A stretch of 20,131 bases of DNA from an uncultured Muribaculaceae bacterium. GTDB lineage: Bacteria > Bacteroidota > Bacteroidia > Bacteroidales > Muribaculaceae. The stretch is taken from assembly GCA_902494515.1 (NCBI GenBank), contig CABUTS010000052.1, positions 1 through 20,131 on the forward strand. Reading direction: 5' to 3'. Position 1 is the first letter of the stretch; every line of letters starts with the position of its first letter. Below are positions 6,167 to 20,131 of this stretch, piece after piece. The notes below the pieces were generated by a model, which did no database searches, was not told the DNA's origin, and worked only from the letters and a program-made list of their open reading frames with translations. The position numbers and the translations under genes are program-made.

Positions 6167-6610
6167 ATGGCAAAAGAAATTGCTGGACAGATCAAATTGC
6201 AGATCAAAGGTGGTGCTGCAAACCCCTCACCCCCAGTAGGTCCCGCCCTGGGTTCCAAGGGTATCAACATCATGGAATTTTGCAAGCAATTCAATGCCCG
6301 CACCCAGGACAAAGCCGGTAAAGTTCTCCCTGTAGTCATCACATACTACACCGACAAGAGCTTCGACTTCGTCGTCAAGACCCCTCCCGTAGCAGTTCAG
6401 CTGCTCGAGGCCACCAAGGCCAAGAAGGGTTCCGCACAGCCTAACCGCCAGAAGGTGGCCGAGGTTACCTGGGACAAGGTAAAAGAAATCGCTACCGACA
6501 AGATGCCCGATTTGAACTGTTTTACCGTTGAGTCGGCCATGCGAATGGTTGCCGGCACTGCCAGAAGCATGGGTATCACCGTCAAGGGTGAATTCCCCGC
6601 GAATAACTGA
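6167..6610 (+). CDS. rplK: 50S ribosomal protein L11
   Basis: L11 binds helices 43-44 of 23S rRNA at the base of the stalk in the GTPase-associated centre. The 147-residue protein has family length. The N-terminal domain carries the proline-rich NPSPPVGPALG segment (19-29), which forms the thiostrepton-binding face, with the prolines intact. The C-terminal rRNA-binding domain is at about 75-140. The ATG at 6167 lies in an A-rich context without a Shine-Dalgarno sequence. rplA follows after 16 bases, the universal L11-L1 pair. Confidence 0.98.
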   Translation: MAKEIAGQIKLQIKGGAANPSPPVGPALGSKGINIMEFCKQFNARTQDKAGKVLPVVITYYTDKSFDFVVKTPPVAVQLLEATKAKKGSAQPNRQKVAEVTWDKVKEIATDKMPDLNCFTVESAMRMVAGTARSMGITVKGEFPANN

Positions 6611-6626
6611 TTAAACTTCAACTGAC

Positions 6627-7322
6627 ATGGGAAAACTTACTAAGAATCAGAAGTTAGCTTTATCGAAGATTGAAGCTGGAAAGGCCTACTCGCTTGCTGA
6701 GGCAGCTGTAAAGGTAAAAGAAACAAACTACGCTAAGTTCGACGCTTCGTTCGACATCGACGTTCGCCTGGGTGTTGACCCCCGTAAGGCAAACCAGATG
6801 GTACGCGGCGTGGTCACCCTCCCCCACGGAACCGGCAAGCAGGTGCGCGTGCTCGTGCTCTGCGCTCCCGAAGCTGAAAGCGCTGCCAAGGCAGCCGGCG
6901 CCGACTACGTTGGTCTTGACGAATACATCGCCAAAATCAAGGGTGGCTGGACAGATATCGACGTCATCATCACCCAGCCCGCTATCATGGGTAAGATCGG
7001 TGCCCTCGGCCGTATCCTCGGTCCCCGCGGCCTGATGCCTAACCCCAAGAGCGGCACTGTAACCCCCGACGTGGCCAAGGCCGTTGAAGAGGTGAAGAAG
7101 GGTAAGATCGACTTCAAGGTTGACAAGAACGGTATCGTTCACACCTCAATCGGTAAGGTATCTTTCACCCCCGAGCAGATGAAGGACAACGCCCGTGAGT
7201 TCATCAACACACTCATCAAGCTGAAACCCGCCACTGCAAAGGGTACCTATATCAAGAGTATTTACGTTTCGAGCACAATGGGCCCCGGCATCAAAGTCGA
7301 CTCTAAAACCATTGACGACTAA
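6627..7322 (+). CDS. rplA: 50S ribosomal protein L1
   Basis: L1 forms the mobile L1 stalk that guides deacylated tRNA out of the E site, and in many bacteria it represses its own operon. The 231-residue protein has family length. The signature segment LGPRGLMPNPKSGTVT (131-146) lies in domain II, and the STMGPG loop (216-221) of domain I contacts RNA. The gene is 16 bases after rplK and 17 bases before rplJ. Confidence 0.98.
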   Translation: MGKLTKNQKLALSKIEAGKAYSLAEAAVKVKETNYAKFDASFDIDVRLGVDPRKANQMVRGVVTLPHGTGKQVRVLVLCAPEAESAAKAAGADYVGLDEYIAKIKGGWTDIDVIITQPAIMGKIGALGRILGPRGLMPNPKSGTVTPDVAKAVEEVKKGKIDFKVDKNGIVHTSIGKVSFTPEQMKDNAREFINTLIKLKPATAKGTYIKSIYVSSTMGPGIKVDSKTIDD

Positions 7323-7339
7323 TTAAAACGGCTACGACA

Positions 7340-7864
7340 ATGAAAAAAGAAGAGAAAGGACTCATCATATCGAAAATCGCTGAAACCATCAAAGAGTACA
7401 GCTGCTTCTATCTGGTAGAAACTGCCGGTCTCGATGCCGAGAAGACCTCCGCCCTCCGCCGCGAGTGCTTCAAGAGCGACATCAAGCTGATGGTTGTCAA
7501 GAACACCCTCCTTCACAAGGCTCTCGAGCAGATGGAAGGCGACTACAGCGAGCTTTATCCCGCTCTCAAGGGCGCCAGCTCACTGATGTGCTGCAACGTG
7601 GGCAACGCCCCCGCCAAGCTGCTCAAGAAGTTCCGCCAGAAGGACGACGTTCTGCCCCGCCTCAAGGCTGCTTATGTTGAAGAGACCGTCTACGTCGGTG
7701 AAGACCAGCTGGAGACCCTCTCGAACATCAAGAGCAAGAACGAGCTCATCGCCGATGTTGTGGCTCTGCTCCAGTCGCCCGCCAAGAATGTTATTTCTGC
7801 CCTCCAGAGCGGTGGCAATACCATCCACGGCATCCTCGAAACCCTTTCGAAGAAAGAGGCATAA
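7340..7864 (+). CDS. rplJ: 50S ribosomal protein L10
   Basis: L10 anchors L7/L12 dimers to the ribosome to form the stalk. The 174-residue protein has an N-terminal rRNA-binding domain with the VKNTL motif (53-57) and a C-terminal helical tail (about 140-172) that binds the L7/L12 dimers. The gene starts 17 bases after rplA. The long rplJ leader that carries the L10 autoregulatory site in E. coli is therefore absent at this position. A hairpin and 108 bases separate it from rplL. Confidence 0.97.
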   Translation: MKKEEKGLIISKIAETIKEYSCFYLVETAGLDAEKTSALRRECFKSDIKLMVVKNTLLHKALEQMEGDYSELYPALKGASSLMCCNVGNAPAKLLKKFRQKDDVLPRLKAAYVEETVYVGEDQLETLSNIKSKNELIADVVALLQSPAKNVISALQSGGNTIHGILETLSKKEA

Positions 7865-7869
7865 ATCCC

Positions 7870-7890
7870 GGCCGAGGTCTGACCTCAGCC
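7870..7890 (+). other. Hairpin between rplJ and rplL
   Basis: GGC, one C-A mismatch and GAGG (7870-7877) pair with CCTC and GCC (7883-7890) around a 5-base loop, just after the rplJ stop. No T-run follows. The remaining 80 bases before rplL are A/C-rich and look unstructured, which fits efficient independent initiation at rplL, whose product is needed in excess over L10. Confidence 0.45.
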
Positions 7891-7972
7891 ACAGGCAAAA
7901 ACCTCATCCTAGCCTCGCTCTCCAGCAACATCAACCAACTCAAAAACGCAAACATTCAAAATCAATACTACA

Positions 7973-8347
7973 ATGGCAGATATCAAAGCTCTTGCAGAAG
8001 AATTAGTTAACCTTACCGTAAAGGAAGTCAACGAACTCGCCACCATCCTCAAGGAAGAATACGGCATCGAACCCGCCGCCGCAGCTGTAGCTGTAGCAGC
8101 CGGCCCCGCAGCTGGCGCACCCGCCGCTGAAGAGAAGACCAGCTTCGACGTAGTCCTCAAGGGCGCAGGCGCAGCTAAGCTTCAGGTTGTGAAGCTCGTC
8201 AAGGAACTCTGCGGCCTCGGCCTCAAGGAAGCCAAGGAACTCGTTGACGGTGCACCCTCTACCCTCAAGGAAGGCCTCGCAAAGGCTGACGCCGAGAACC
8301 TCAAGAAGTCCCTCGAGGAAGCTGGCGCAGAAGTAGAGCTGAAATAA
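7973..8347 (+). CDS. rplL: 50S ribosomal protein L7/L12
   Basis: L7/L12 is the multicopy stalk protein that recruits translation factors and stimulates their GTPase activity. The 124-residue protein has the N-terminal dimerisation helices (about 1-32), an alanine/proline/glycine-rich hinge (about 33-53) and the C-terminal factor-binding domain (54-124) with the GLGLKEAKELVDGAP motif (81-95). It is acidic and rich in alanine, as usual. The A-rich leader before the ATG at 7973 is typical of highly expressed Bacteroidota genes. A strong terminator-like hairpin follows 27 bases after the stop. Confidence 0.98.
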   Translation: MADIKALAEELVNLTVKEVNELATILKEEYGIEPAAAAVAVAAGPAAGAPAAEEKTSFDVVLKGAGAAKLQVVKLVKELCGLGLKEAKELVDGAPSTLKEGLAKADAENLKKSLEEAGAEVELK

Positions 8348-8373
8348 TACAAGCCTGTTTTTCCAGGTTATCC

Positions 8374-8411
8374 GGTTAAGTATTGCCTCCCCGGCAATGC
8401 TTAACCTTTTT
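8374..8411 (+). terminator. Rho-independent terminator / attenuator between rplL and rpoB
   Basis: Bases 8374-8387 (GGTTAAGTATTGCC) pair with 8393-8406 (GGCAATGCTTAACC) in a 14-bp stem with a single T-G wobble, a 5-base loop and then T5 (8407-8411). This is the strongest intrinsic-terminator candidate inside the cluster. Since I find no promoter between it and rpoB, it probably acts as a partial attenuator that lowers rpoBC expression relative to the ribosomal proteins, as known for the E. coli rplL-rpoB spacer. Confidence 0.8.
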
Positions 8412-8441
8412 GCGTAACATAGGGGTACGCTTTAACGTAAT

Positions 8442-8481
8442 TTATTCTTATTTCCGAAAGTTTAGGAAAATTTAAGAATAA
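8442..8481 (+). promoter_or_regulatory. AT-rich stem-loop downstream of the rplL attenuator
   Basis: TTATTCTTA (8442-8450) pairs perfectly with TAAGAATAA (8473-8481), continued by TTTCC (8451-8455) with GGAAA (8465-8469) after a 3-base bulge; the loop has 9 bases. This makes 14 bp in all. A double-stranded RNA cleavage site, by analogy with the RNase III site in the same spacer of E. coli, is a reasonable guess. Confidence 0.5.
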
Positions 8482-8562
8482 TTATGTTAAAATTTCCGTG
8501 TTTAAATTCATTCAACGCCGCGTTAAGCGCTGATTCACACCACGTTACGCAATCCCGGGGTC

Positions 8563-8586
8563 GGCGACGGCCTGATGGCCGCCGCT
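8563..8586 (+). other. GC-rich stem-loop in the rpoB leader
   Basis: GGCG and CGGCC (8563-8572 with one mismatched A) pair with GGCCG and CGCT (8577-8586) around a TGAT loop. It gives nine pairs, one of them a wobble, and one A-C mismatch. A second hairpin CCGTGA/TCACGG (8608-8622) follows. Function unknown. Confidence 0.4.
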
Positions 8587-8691
8587 ACGCCTCTTTCCCG
8601 CCGCAGACCGTGAAAATCACGGATTGAATGCCTCCATCCCTCAGCCCGCCTGCGGCGCCCAAAACAGTTCCCAAATTTCACAACACAATAG

Positions 8692-12522
<3,831 letters not shown>

Positions 12523-12527
12523 TTCAG

Positions 12528-12555
12528 TAACCGGCCCGCATCGCCGGGCCGGTTA
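12528..12555 (+). other. Strong hairpin between rpoB and rpoC
   Basis: An 11-bp perfect stem (12528-12538 with 12545-12555; core AACCGGCCCG and CGGGCCGGTT) surrounds a 6-base loop, 5 bases after the rpoB stop. It is followed by A residues rather than T on the plus strand, so it is not a terminator for rpoB; it may shield mRNA ends or pace the polymerase. Read on the minus strand it is preceded by a T-run, also not terminator-like. Confidence 0.5.
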
Positions 12556-12592
12556 AAAAGCTAATTACCCCGCTAAAACTCCAACAACATAT

Positions 12593-16903
<4,311 letters not shown>

Positions 16904-16930
16904 GCCTGAGCCATAACACCCCTTCATAGC

Positions 16931-16968
16931 AAACAGCCGCAAGCCCCCTCTGGAGCCTGCGGCTGTTT
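16931..16968 (+). terminator. Terminator after rpoC
   Basis: AAACAGCCGCA (16931-16941) and TGCGGCTGTTT (16958-16968) form a perfect 11-bp stem around a 16-base loop that can pair further. The A and T ends give a short T-rich 3' side, followed by CCGTTTCC. It lies 27 bases after the rpoC stop and may work in both directions, since the recQ unit converges on it. Confidence 0.7.
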
Positions 16969-17042
16969 CCGTTTCCTCCCCCGCCCCCGAAAATTTTCTA
17001 CGCGATTTGCTTTTGATTAGTCAGTTTTGGGTTGTTTTTCCA

Positions 17043-17105
17043 GCCTTTTTTGCCACTGTCTCCGCCTTTTTGCCGCTGTCTCTGCCGCTTTTTTGTTACT
17101 GTTCC
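17043..17105. repeat. Imperfect tandem repeat, about 20 bases, three copies
   Basis: Three pyrimidine-rich units begin GCC/GC + T5-6 + G and end in ACTGTCTCC-like sequence: 17043-17063, 17064-17083 and 17087-17105. The units differ by small changes. The strong strand asymmetry (T/C on plus, A/G on minus) lies just beyond the 3' end of recQ. No coding function is evident. Confidence 0.5.
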
Positions 17106-17121
17106 GGAAGCTTGCTTCCGG
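17104..17121 (-). terminator. Palindromic hairpin at the 3' end of recQ
   Basis: CCGGAAGC (17104-17111) and GCTTCCGG (17114-17121) are perfect inverted repeats with a 2-base centre, 10 bases beyond the recQ stop codon; weaker pairs extend the stem outward. No clear T-run follows on the minus strand, so termination efficiency is uncertain. Confidence 0.4.
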
Positions 17122-17131
17122 GATTAAGTCT

Positions 17132-19087
17132 TTATGCAGGGAAGAGGCGGGCGTCGGTGAGGCGAGCGCGGAGGGTGTCGATGAGGGCGCGGGATGCGGC
17201 GGCGATGCGTTCGGGGGTGACGCGGAGCTCGGCAGCAAGGTCCGGGAGAGTGCGGCCGGAGGGTCCGGCGAGGCGCAGCAGGTTCAGGATTGCTTCCTCA
17301 AGGAGGGTTTCATCGACCTGCAAACGGCGCTCGGCAGCCGCCTGTTCCCGCTTGCGGAGGTTGCGGCAGACATCGCAGGTGCCGCACGGCTCCGACTTCT
17401 CTCCGAAATAATCCAGCATGTTCTGAACCCGGCACTTCCAGTCGTCGAATACGAAGCTCTTCATCCGCTCCAGGCGGTGCTCCATTTCTGCCCTGCGGTT
17501 CTCGTAAACCGACTTAGGGAAGATGATATCCCGCGGTTCAATCCTCGACATCTTCATGAAGATGAACGGCGACCGCGTCCGCGGCACATAATCCAGCACA
17601 TGCATTTTCCGCAGCCGGATAAGCGCCTCATAAACAGTCTGTTCCGTATAATCCAGCGACGATGCTATGGTCGGCTCGTCGATATATTCGTAATCGGCGA
17701 AAATCCCCGTGTAGTTGCGCAGCAGAAACTGCAGCACCCGCTCCGTCTCCGCCGCCATCTCAACCGAATAGAGTGCCTGGCGCGTCATCGTCATCAAAAT
17801 CCGCGACCGCGTGTGCATCTCCTCGATGTATTCGATATACCCCGCCTGCGACAGGATTTTCAGCGCGCTGTCCGTCGGCACCGGCGGCAGCTTGCGCCGC
17901 TCGCAGAACTCCCCGAACGGGAACTCAAACGAGCGCTCGACCCCCTCCCCCATGGCTATATTAAGCGACACACACATCCGTTCGTAAACCGACCGTATGA
18001 AATCCTTCTCCGGGAACGATTCCGCCAGACGTCGGGTCAGCAACCCCTTGTCGCTCGGCGCGGCAAGGACCACGGCCCACGACGGCAACCCGTCGCGTCC
18101 GGCACGTCCGGCCTCCTGATAATATTCCTCCAACGACGACGGGATATCGTGATGAATCACAAACCGCACGTTGGGCTTGTCTATTCCCATGCCGAAAGCG
18201 TTGGTAGCCACCATGATACGGGTCGTTCCCTCCTTCCAGCGATTCTGCTTCTCGGTCTTGTCCGGAGCAGACAGCCCGGCGTGGTAATAGTCTGCCGACT
18301 CCCCGTTGGAGAGCAGATACTGCGCGATCTCCTTGGTTCTGCGGCGCGAACGGGTATAGACAATTCCGGTCCCCTCGATGCGCTGCACGATATGCAGCAA
18401 CTCATTGAGTTTCAGCTCGCAATGGCGCACTACATAGTAGATGTTCCTGCGCGTGAAGCTAAGCCGGAACACCCCGCGCGGCTGCCGGAAAGCCAGCTTC
18501 TCCATGATGTCGTCAACCACCCGCGGCGTAGCCGAGGCTGTCAGCGCCAGCACCGGAGCATCCGGGAAACGCTCGCGCAGTTCCCCGATCCGCAGGTACG
18601 ACGGACGGAAATCGTAGCCCCACTGCGAGATACAATGCGCCTCGTCGACAACTATCAGACTGACCTTCAGCACATTCCACCATGCCTCCATGCTCGGCGA
18701 GCCGAGCTTTTCGGGCGAAAGGTAAAGGATTTTGATTTTCCCCAACTCGCAGCGTTTCAGCACAAGCTCCGTCTCGAAGCGGCGCATCGCATGATTCAGC
18801 GACCCGGCGTGAATCCCGATTGCCCGCAGATTGTCGACCTGATCCTTCATCAGCGAAATCAACGGTGTAATCACCACCGTCAGCCCCTTCTGCATCATCG
18901 CCGGCACCTGAAAAGTGATCGATTTGCCCCCGCCGGTAGGGAGCAGACCGAGGGTGTCGTGGCGTTCGAGAACCGAGTCGATGATCTGACGCTGCATCGG
19001 CCTGAACGAGCCGTATCCCCAGTATTTTCTGAGGACCTCCTCGGGAGTCAGAGCGGAATTCGATGCTTCGGAACTGGCCATATTCAT
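17132..19087 (-). CDS. recQ: ATP-dependent DNA helicase, RecQ family
   Basis: RecQ unwinds DNA 3' to 5' in recombination and repair. The 651-residue protein has the full helicase core: F28/R29/Q32 of motif 0, LPTGGGKS (49-56), DEAH (148-151), TASAT (183-187), VATNAFGMGID (293-303) and QEAGRAGRDG (324-333). A zinc site C552, C568, C571, C574 has RecQ spacing but lies about 170 residues further on than C380 of E. coli RecQ; residues 345-550 form an intervening region with a possible winged helix. The tail (590-650) looks like a small winged-helix domain, and I see no HRDC domain. The start codon at 19087 shares one base with the stop of the upstream gene, indicating translational coupling; a second ATG two codons later is an alternative. 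Confidence 0.95.
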   Translation of the reverse strand: MNMASSEASNSALTPEEVLRKYWGYGSFRPMQRQIIDSVLERHDTLGLLPTGGGKSITFQVPAMMQKGLTVVITPLISLMKDQVDNLRAIGIHAGSLNHAMRRFETELVLKRCELGKIKILYLSPEKLGSPSMEAWWNVLKVSLIVVDEAHCISQWGYDFRPSYLRIGELRERFPDAPVLALTASATPRVVDDIMEKLAFRQPRGVFRLSFTRRNIYYVVRHCELKLNELLHIVQRIEGTGIVYTRSRRRTKEIAQYLLSNGESADYYHAGLSAPDKTEKQNRWKEGTTRIMVATNAFGMGIDKPNVRFVIHHDIPSSLEEYYQEAGRAGRDGLPSWAVVLAAPSDKGLLTRRLAESFPEKDFIRSVYERMCVSLNIAMGEGVERSFEFPFGEFCERRKLPPVPTDSALKILSQAGYIEYIEEMHTRSRILMTMTRQALYSVEMAAETERVLQFLLRNYTGIFADYEYIDEPTIASSLDYTEQTVYEALIRLRKMHVLDYVPRTRSPFIFMKMSRIEPRDIIFPKSVYENRRAEMEHRLERMKSFVFDDWKCRVQNMLDYFGEKSEPCGTCDVCRNLRKREQAAAERRLQVDETLLEEAILNLLRLAGPSGRTLPDLAAELRVTPERIAAASRALIDTLRARLTDARLFPA

Positions 19088-20131
19088 CAGAGTATCGGGG
19101 CAAACAGACGCATTACGGATTCCAGAGCCTTTTCAGAGGCCGGACGCTTCCGCCAGCTGGCCGATGTAACCCTCACACAATCGCGCTGGTCCTCCATGAA
19201 CTGCTTGCGCGACAACGCGTTAAACTCCCGGGAGTATATCATCATGTTGGCCTCGAAATTATGCTCGAAACTGCGGAAATCGAAGTTAGTGGACCCGATT
19301 GTGGTGAATTCGTCGTCGACCATCAGCGCCTTGCTGTGGAGCATCCCCTTGTTGTAAAGATACACCTTGATTCCGGCGCGCAGACACTCCTGAATGTAGC
19401 TGAACGACGCCCAGCGGAGCATGTCGCTGTCGGATTTGCGCGGCAACATGATGCGCACGTCGACCTTCGACAGCGCCGCAATCTGCAGCGCGTGGAGCAG
19501 ACCCTCGCTCGGGAGGAAATAGGGGGTCTGGAGGTATACGGTCTTGCGGGCCGTGGCTATGATTTTCTGGAAGGTAAGCGTCAGGTTCATCCATACGTTC
19601 ACCGGACCGCCGGTGAGAAGCTGCAGGTCGACCCCGCGGGCTATCCCCTGCGACTTCCGGTCGGGGAAATGCTCCACAAGCTCCTTGCGGTCAGCGGTCT
19701 GCTCGAGCAGCGGCTGACCCATGAAGTTCCAGTCTACGGCAAACGACTGCTGCAGCGAGCTGACGCCCGGACCGCGGACACGCAAATGCAGGTCGCGCCA
19801 TACATCGAACCGGCCGCCGTCGACGTAGCGGTCGGCGATATTCATGCCACCGATGTAGCCCACAACACCGTCGATGATTACCAATTTGCGGTGGTTGCGC
19901 CAGTTCACACGCGTTCCGAACGGCGGGAAGACCACCTCGAAGAAGGGATACGCCTCGATGCCGAGCTTATGCAATCGCTTGATTGACTTGCGTTTAATCT
20001 TGAACGAGCCCACCGAATCATAAATCAGCCGCACCTTCACCCCGGCCTTGGCGCGCTCGATGAGCGCCTCGGCCACCCGCTGCCCGATCCGGTCATCGGC
20101 GATGATGTAATACTGCATGTTGATGTAGTCG
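19087..20131 (-). CDS. cls: Cardiolipin synthase / phospholipase D-like protein (5' end outside window)
   Basis: The C-terminal 347 residues are in the window; the open frame continues past the right edge, with D-Y-I-N directly before the first internal methionine, so no start is present here. Counting from that methionine (codon at 20118), HKD motif 1 is at H76, K78, D83 and HKD motif 2 at H261, K263, D268, both complete. The surrounding GGMN and GSTN signatures match bacterial cardiolipin synthases, which join two phosphatidylglycerol molecules at the inner membrane. The missing N-terminus would carry the membrane helices. The stop codon overlaps the recQ start by one base. Another PLD-family phosphatidyltransferase activity is possible. 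Confidence 0.9.
   Translation of the reverse strand, partial: DYINMQYYIIADDRIGQRVAEALIERAKAGVKVRLIYDSVGSFKIKRKSIKRLHKLGIEAYPFFEVVFPPFGTRVNWRNHRKLVIIDGVVGYIGGMNIADRYVDGGRFDVWRDLHLRVRGPGVSSLQQSFAVDWNFMGQPLLEQTADRKELVEHFPDRKSQGIARGVDLQLLTGGPVNVWMNLTLTFQKIIATARKTVYLQTPYFLPSEGLLHALQIAALSKVDVRIMLPRKSDSDMLRWASFSYIQECLRAGIKVYLYNKGMLHSKALMVDDEFTTIGSTNFDFRSFEHNFEANMMIYSREFNALSRKQFMEDQRDCVRVTSASWRKRPASEKALESVMRLFAPIL

Larger units (their letters stand above)
8348..8691 (+). other. rplL-rpoB spacer / rpoB leader with multiple stem-loops
   Basis: This 344-base non-coding stretch contains in order: a small hairpin (8354-8367), the terminator-like hairpin (8374-8411), a GCGTA/TACGC hairpin (8412-8430), a long AT-rich stem-loop (8442-8481), a GC-rich stem-loop (8563-8586) and a CCGTGA/TCACGG hairpin (8608-8622). 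GCGTAAC (8412-8418) could also pair at long range with GTTACGC (8544-8550). No full-consensus promoter is seen. The base composition switches from AT-rich (8430-8515) to GC-rich (8516-8660) within the leader. Confidence 0.55.

Noticed and set aside
12528..12555. The rpoB-rpoC hairpin as a terminator
   Set aside because: It is followed by A residues, not a T-run, and rpoC must be transcribed from upstream.
17027..19357. A 776-residue open frame opposite recQ
   Set aside because: The minus strand encodes a RecQ with all helicase motifs; the plus-strand frame is low in recognisable structure and rich in R, H, P and L, a typical shadow.

Overview
The window looks like a core-genome segment from a Bacteroidota chromosome, most likely order Bacteroidales; a Muribaculaceae-type relative is my guess from the high GC combined with Bacteroides-like proteins, and the family is not certain. 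The evidence is: two promoter-like sites of the form TTTG-N19/21-TAnnTTTG, no Shine-Dalgarno sequence before any gene but A/T-rich start contexts, tRNA genes without encoded CCA, and RpoB/RpoC of Bacteroidales length and sequence. The coding DNA is GC-rich, which produces many long antisense open frames that are not genes.

Layout. Positions 1-2342 (minus strand) carry a two-gene unit, an aminopeptidase P followed after 6 bases by a gamma-carbonic-anhydrase-family hexapeptide protein. Positions 2343-2880 are a divergent regulatory region with a promoter on each strand, phased A/T tracts and a structured leader. From 2881 to 16903 (plus strand) runs the translation/transcription super-cluster: tRNA-Thr(TGT), tRNA-Tyr(GTA), tRNA-Gly(TCC), tRNA-Thr(GGT), tuf, tRNA-Trp(CCA), secE, nusG, rplK, rplA, rplJ, rplL, rpoB, rpoC. 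The first five genes are in the same order as thrU-tyrU-glyT-thrT-tufB in E. coli. A terminator hairpin follows rpoC. A convergent minus-strand pair comes next: a cardiolipin synthase-type phospholipase D protein, cut by the right edge, whose stop overlaps the start of recQ.

The plus-strand genes supply the elongation cycle (tRNAs, EF-Tu), the ribosomal stalk and its base (L11, L10, L7/L12, L1), protein export (SecE), and RNA polymerase with its elongation factor (RpoB, RpoC, NusG). Expression appears to be tuned mainly by RNA structures between genes: a 14-bp terminator-like hairpin plus a second AT-rich hairpin between rplL and rpoB, two hairpins ahead of rplK, and long structured leaders ahead of the first tRNA and tuf.

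I see no mobile element, CRISPR array, defence system or evident novel operon. The points most worth a second look are the rplL-rpoB attenuator region, the leader between the stable-RNA promoter and the first tRNA, a compensated tertiary pair (A19-U56) in tRNA-Gly, an A-C mismatch in the acceptor stem of tRNA-Thr(GGT), and a RecQ whose zinc site lies about 170 residues later than in E. coli RecQ.
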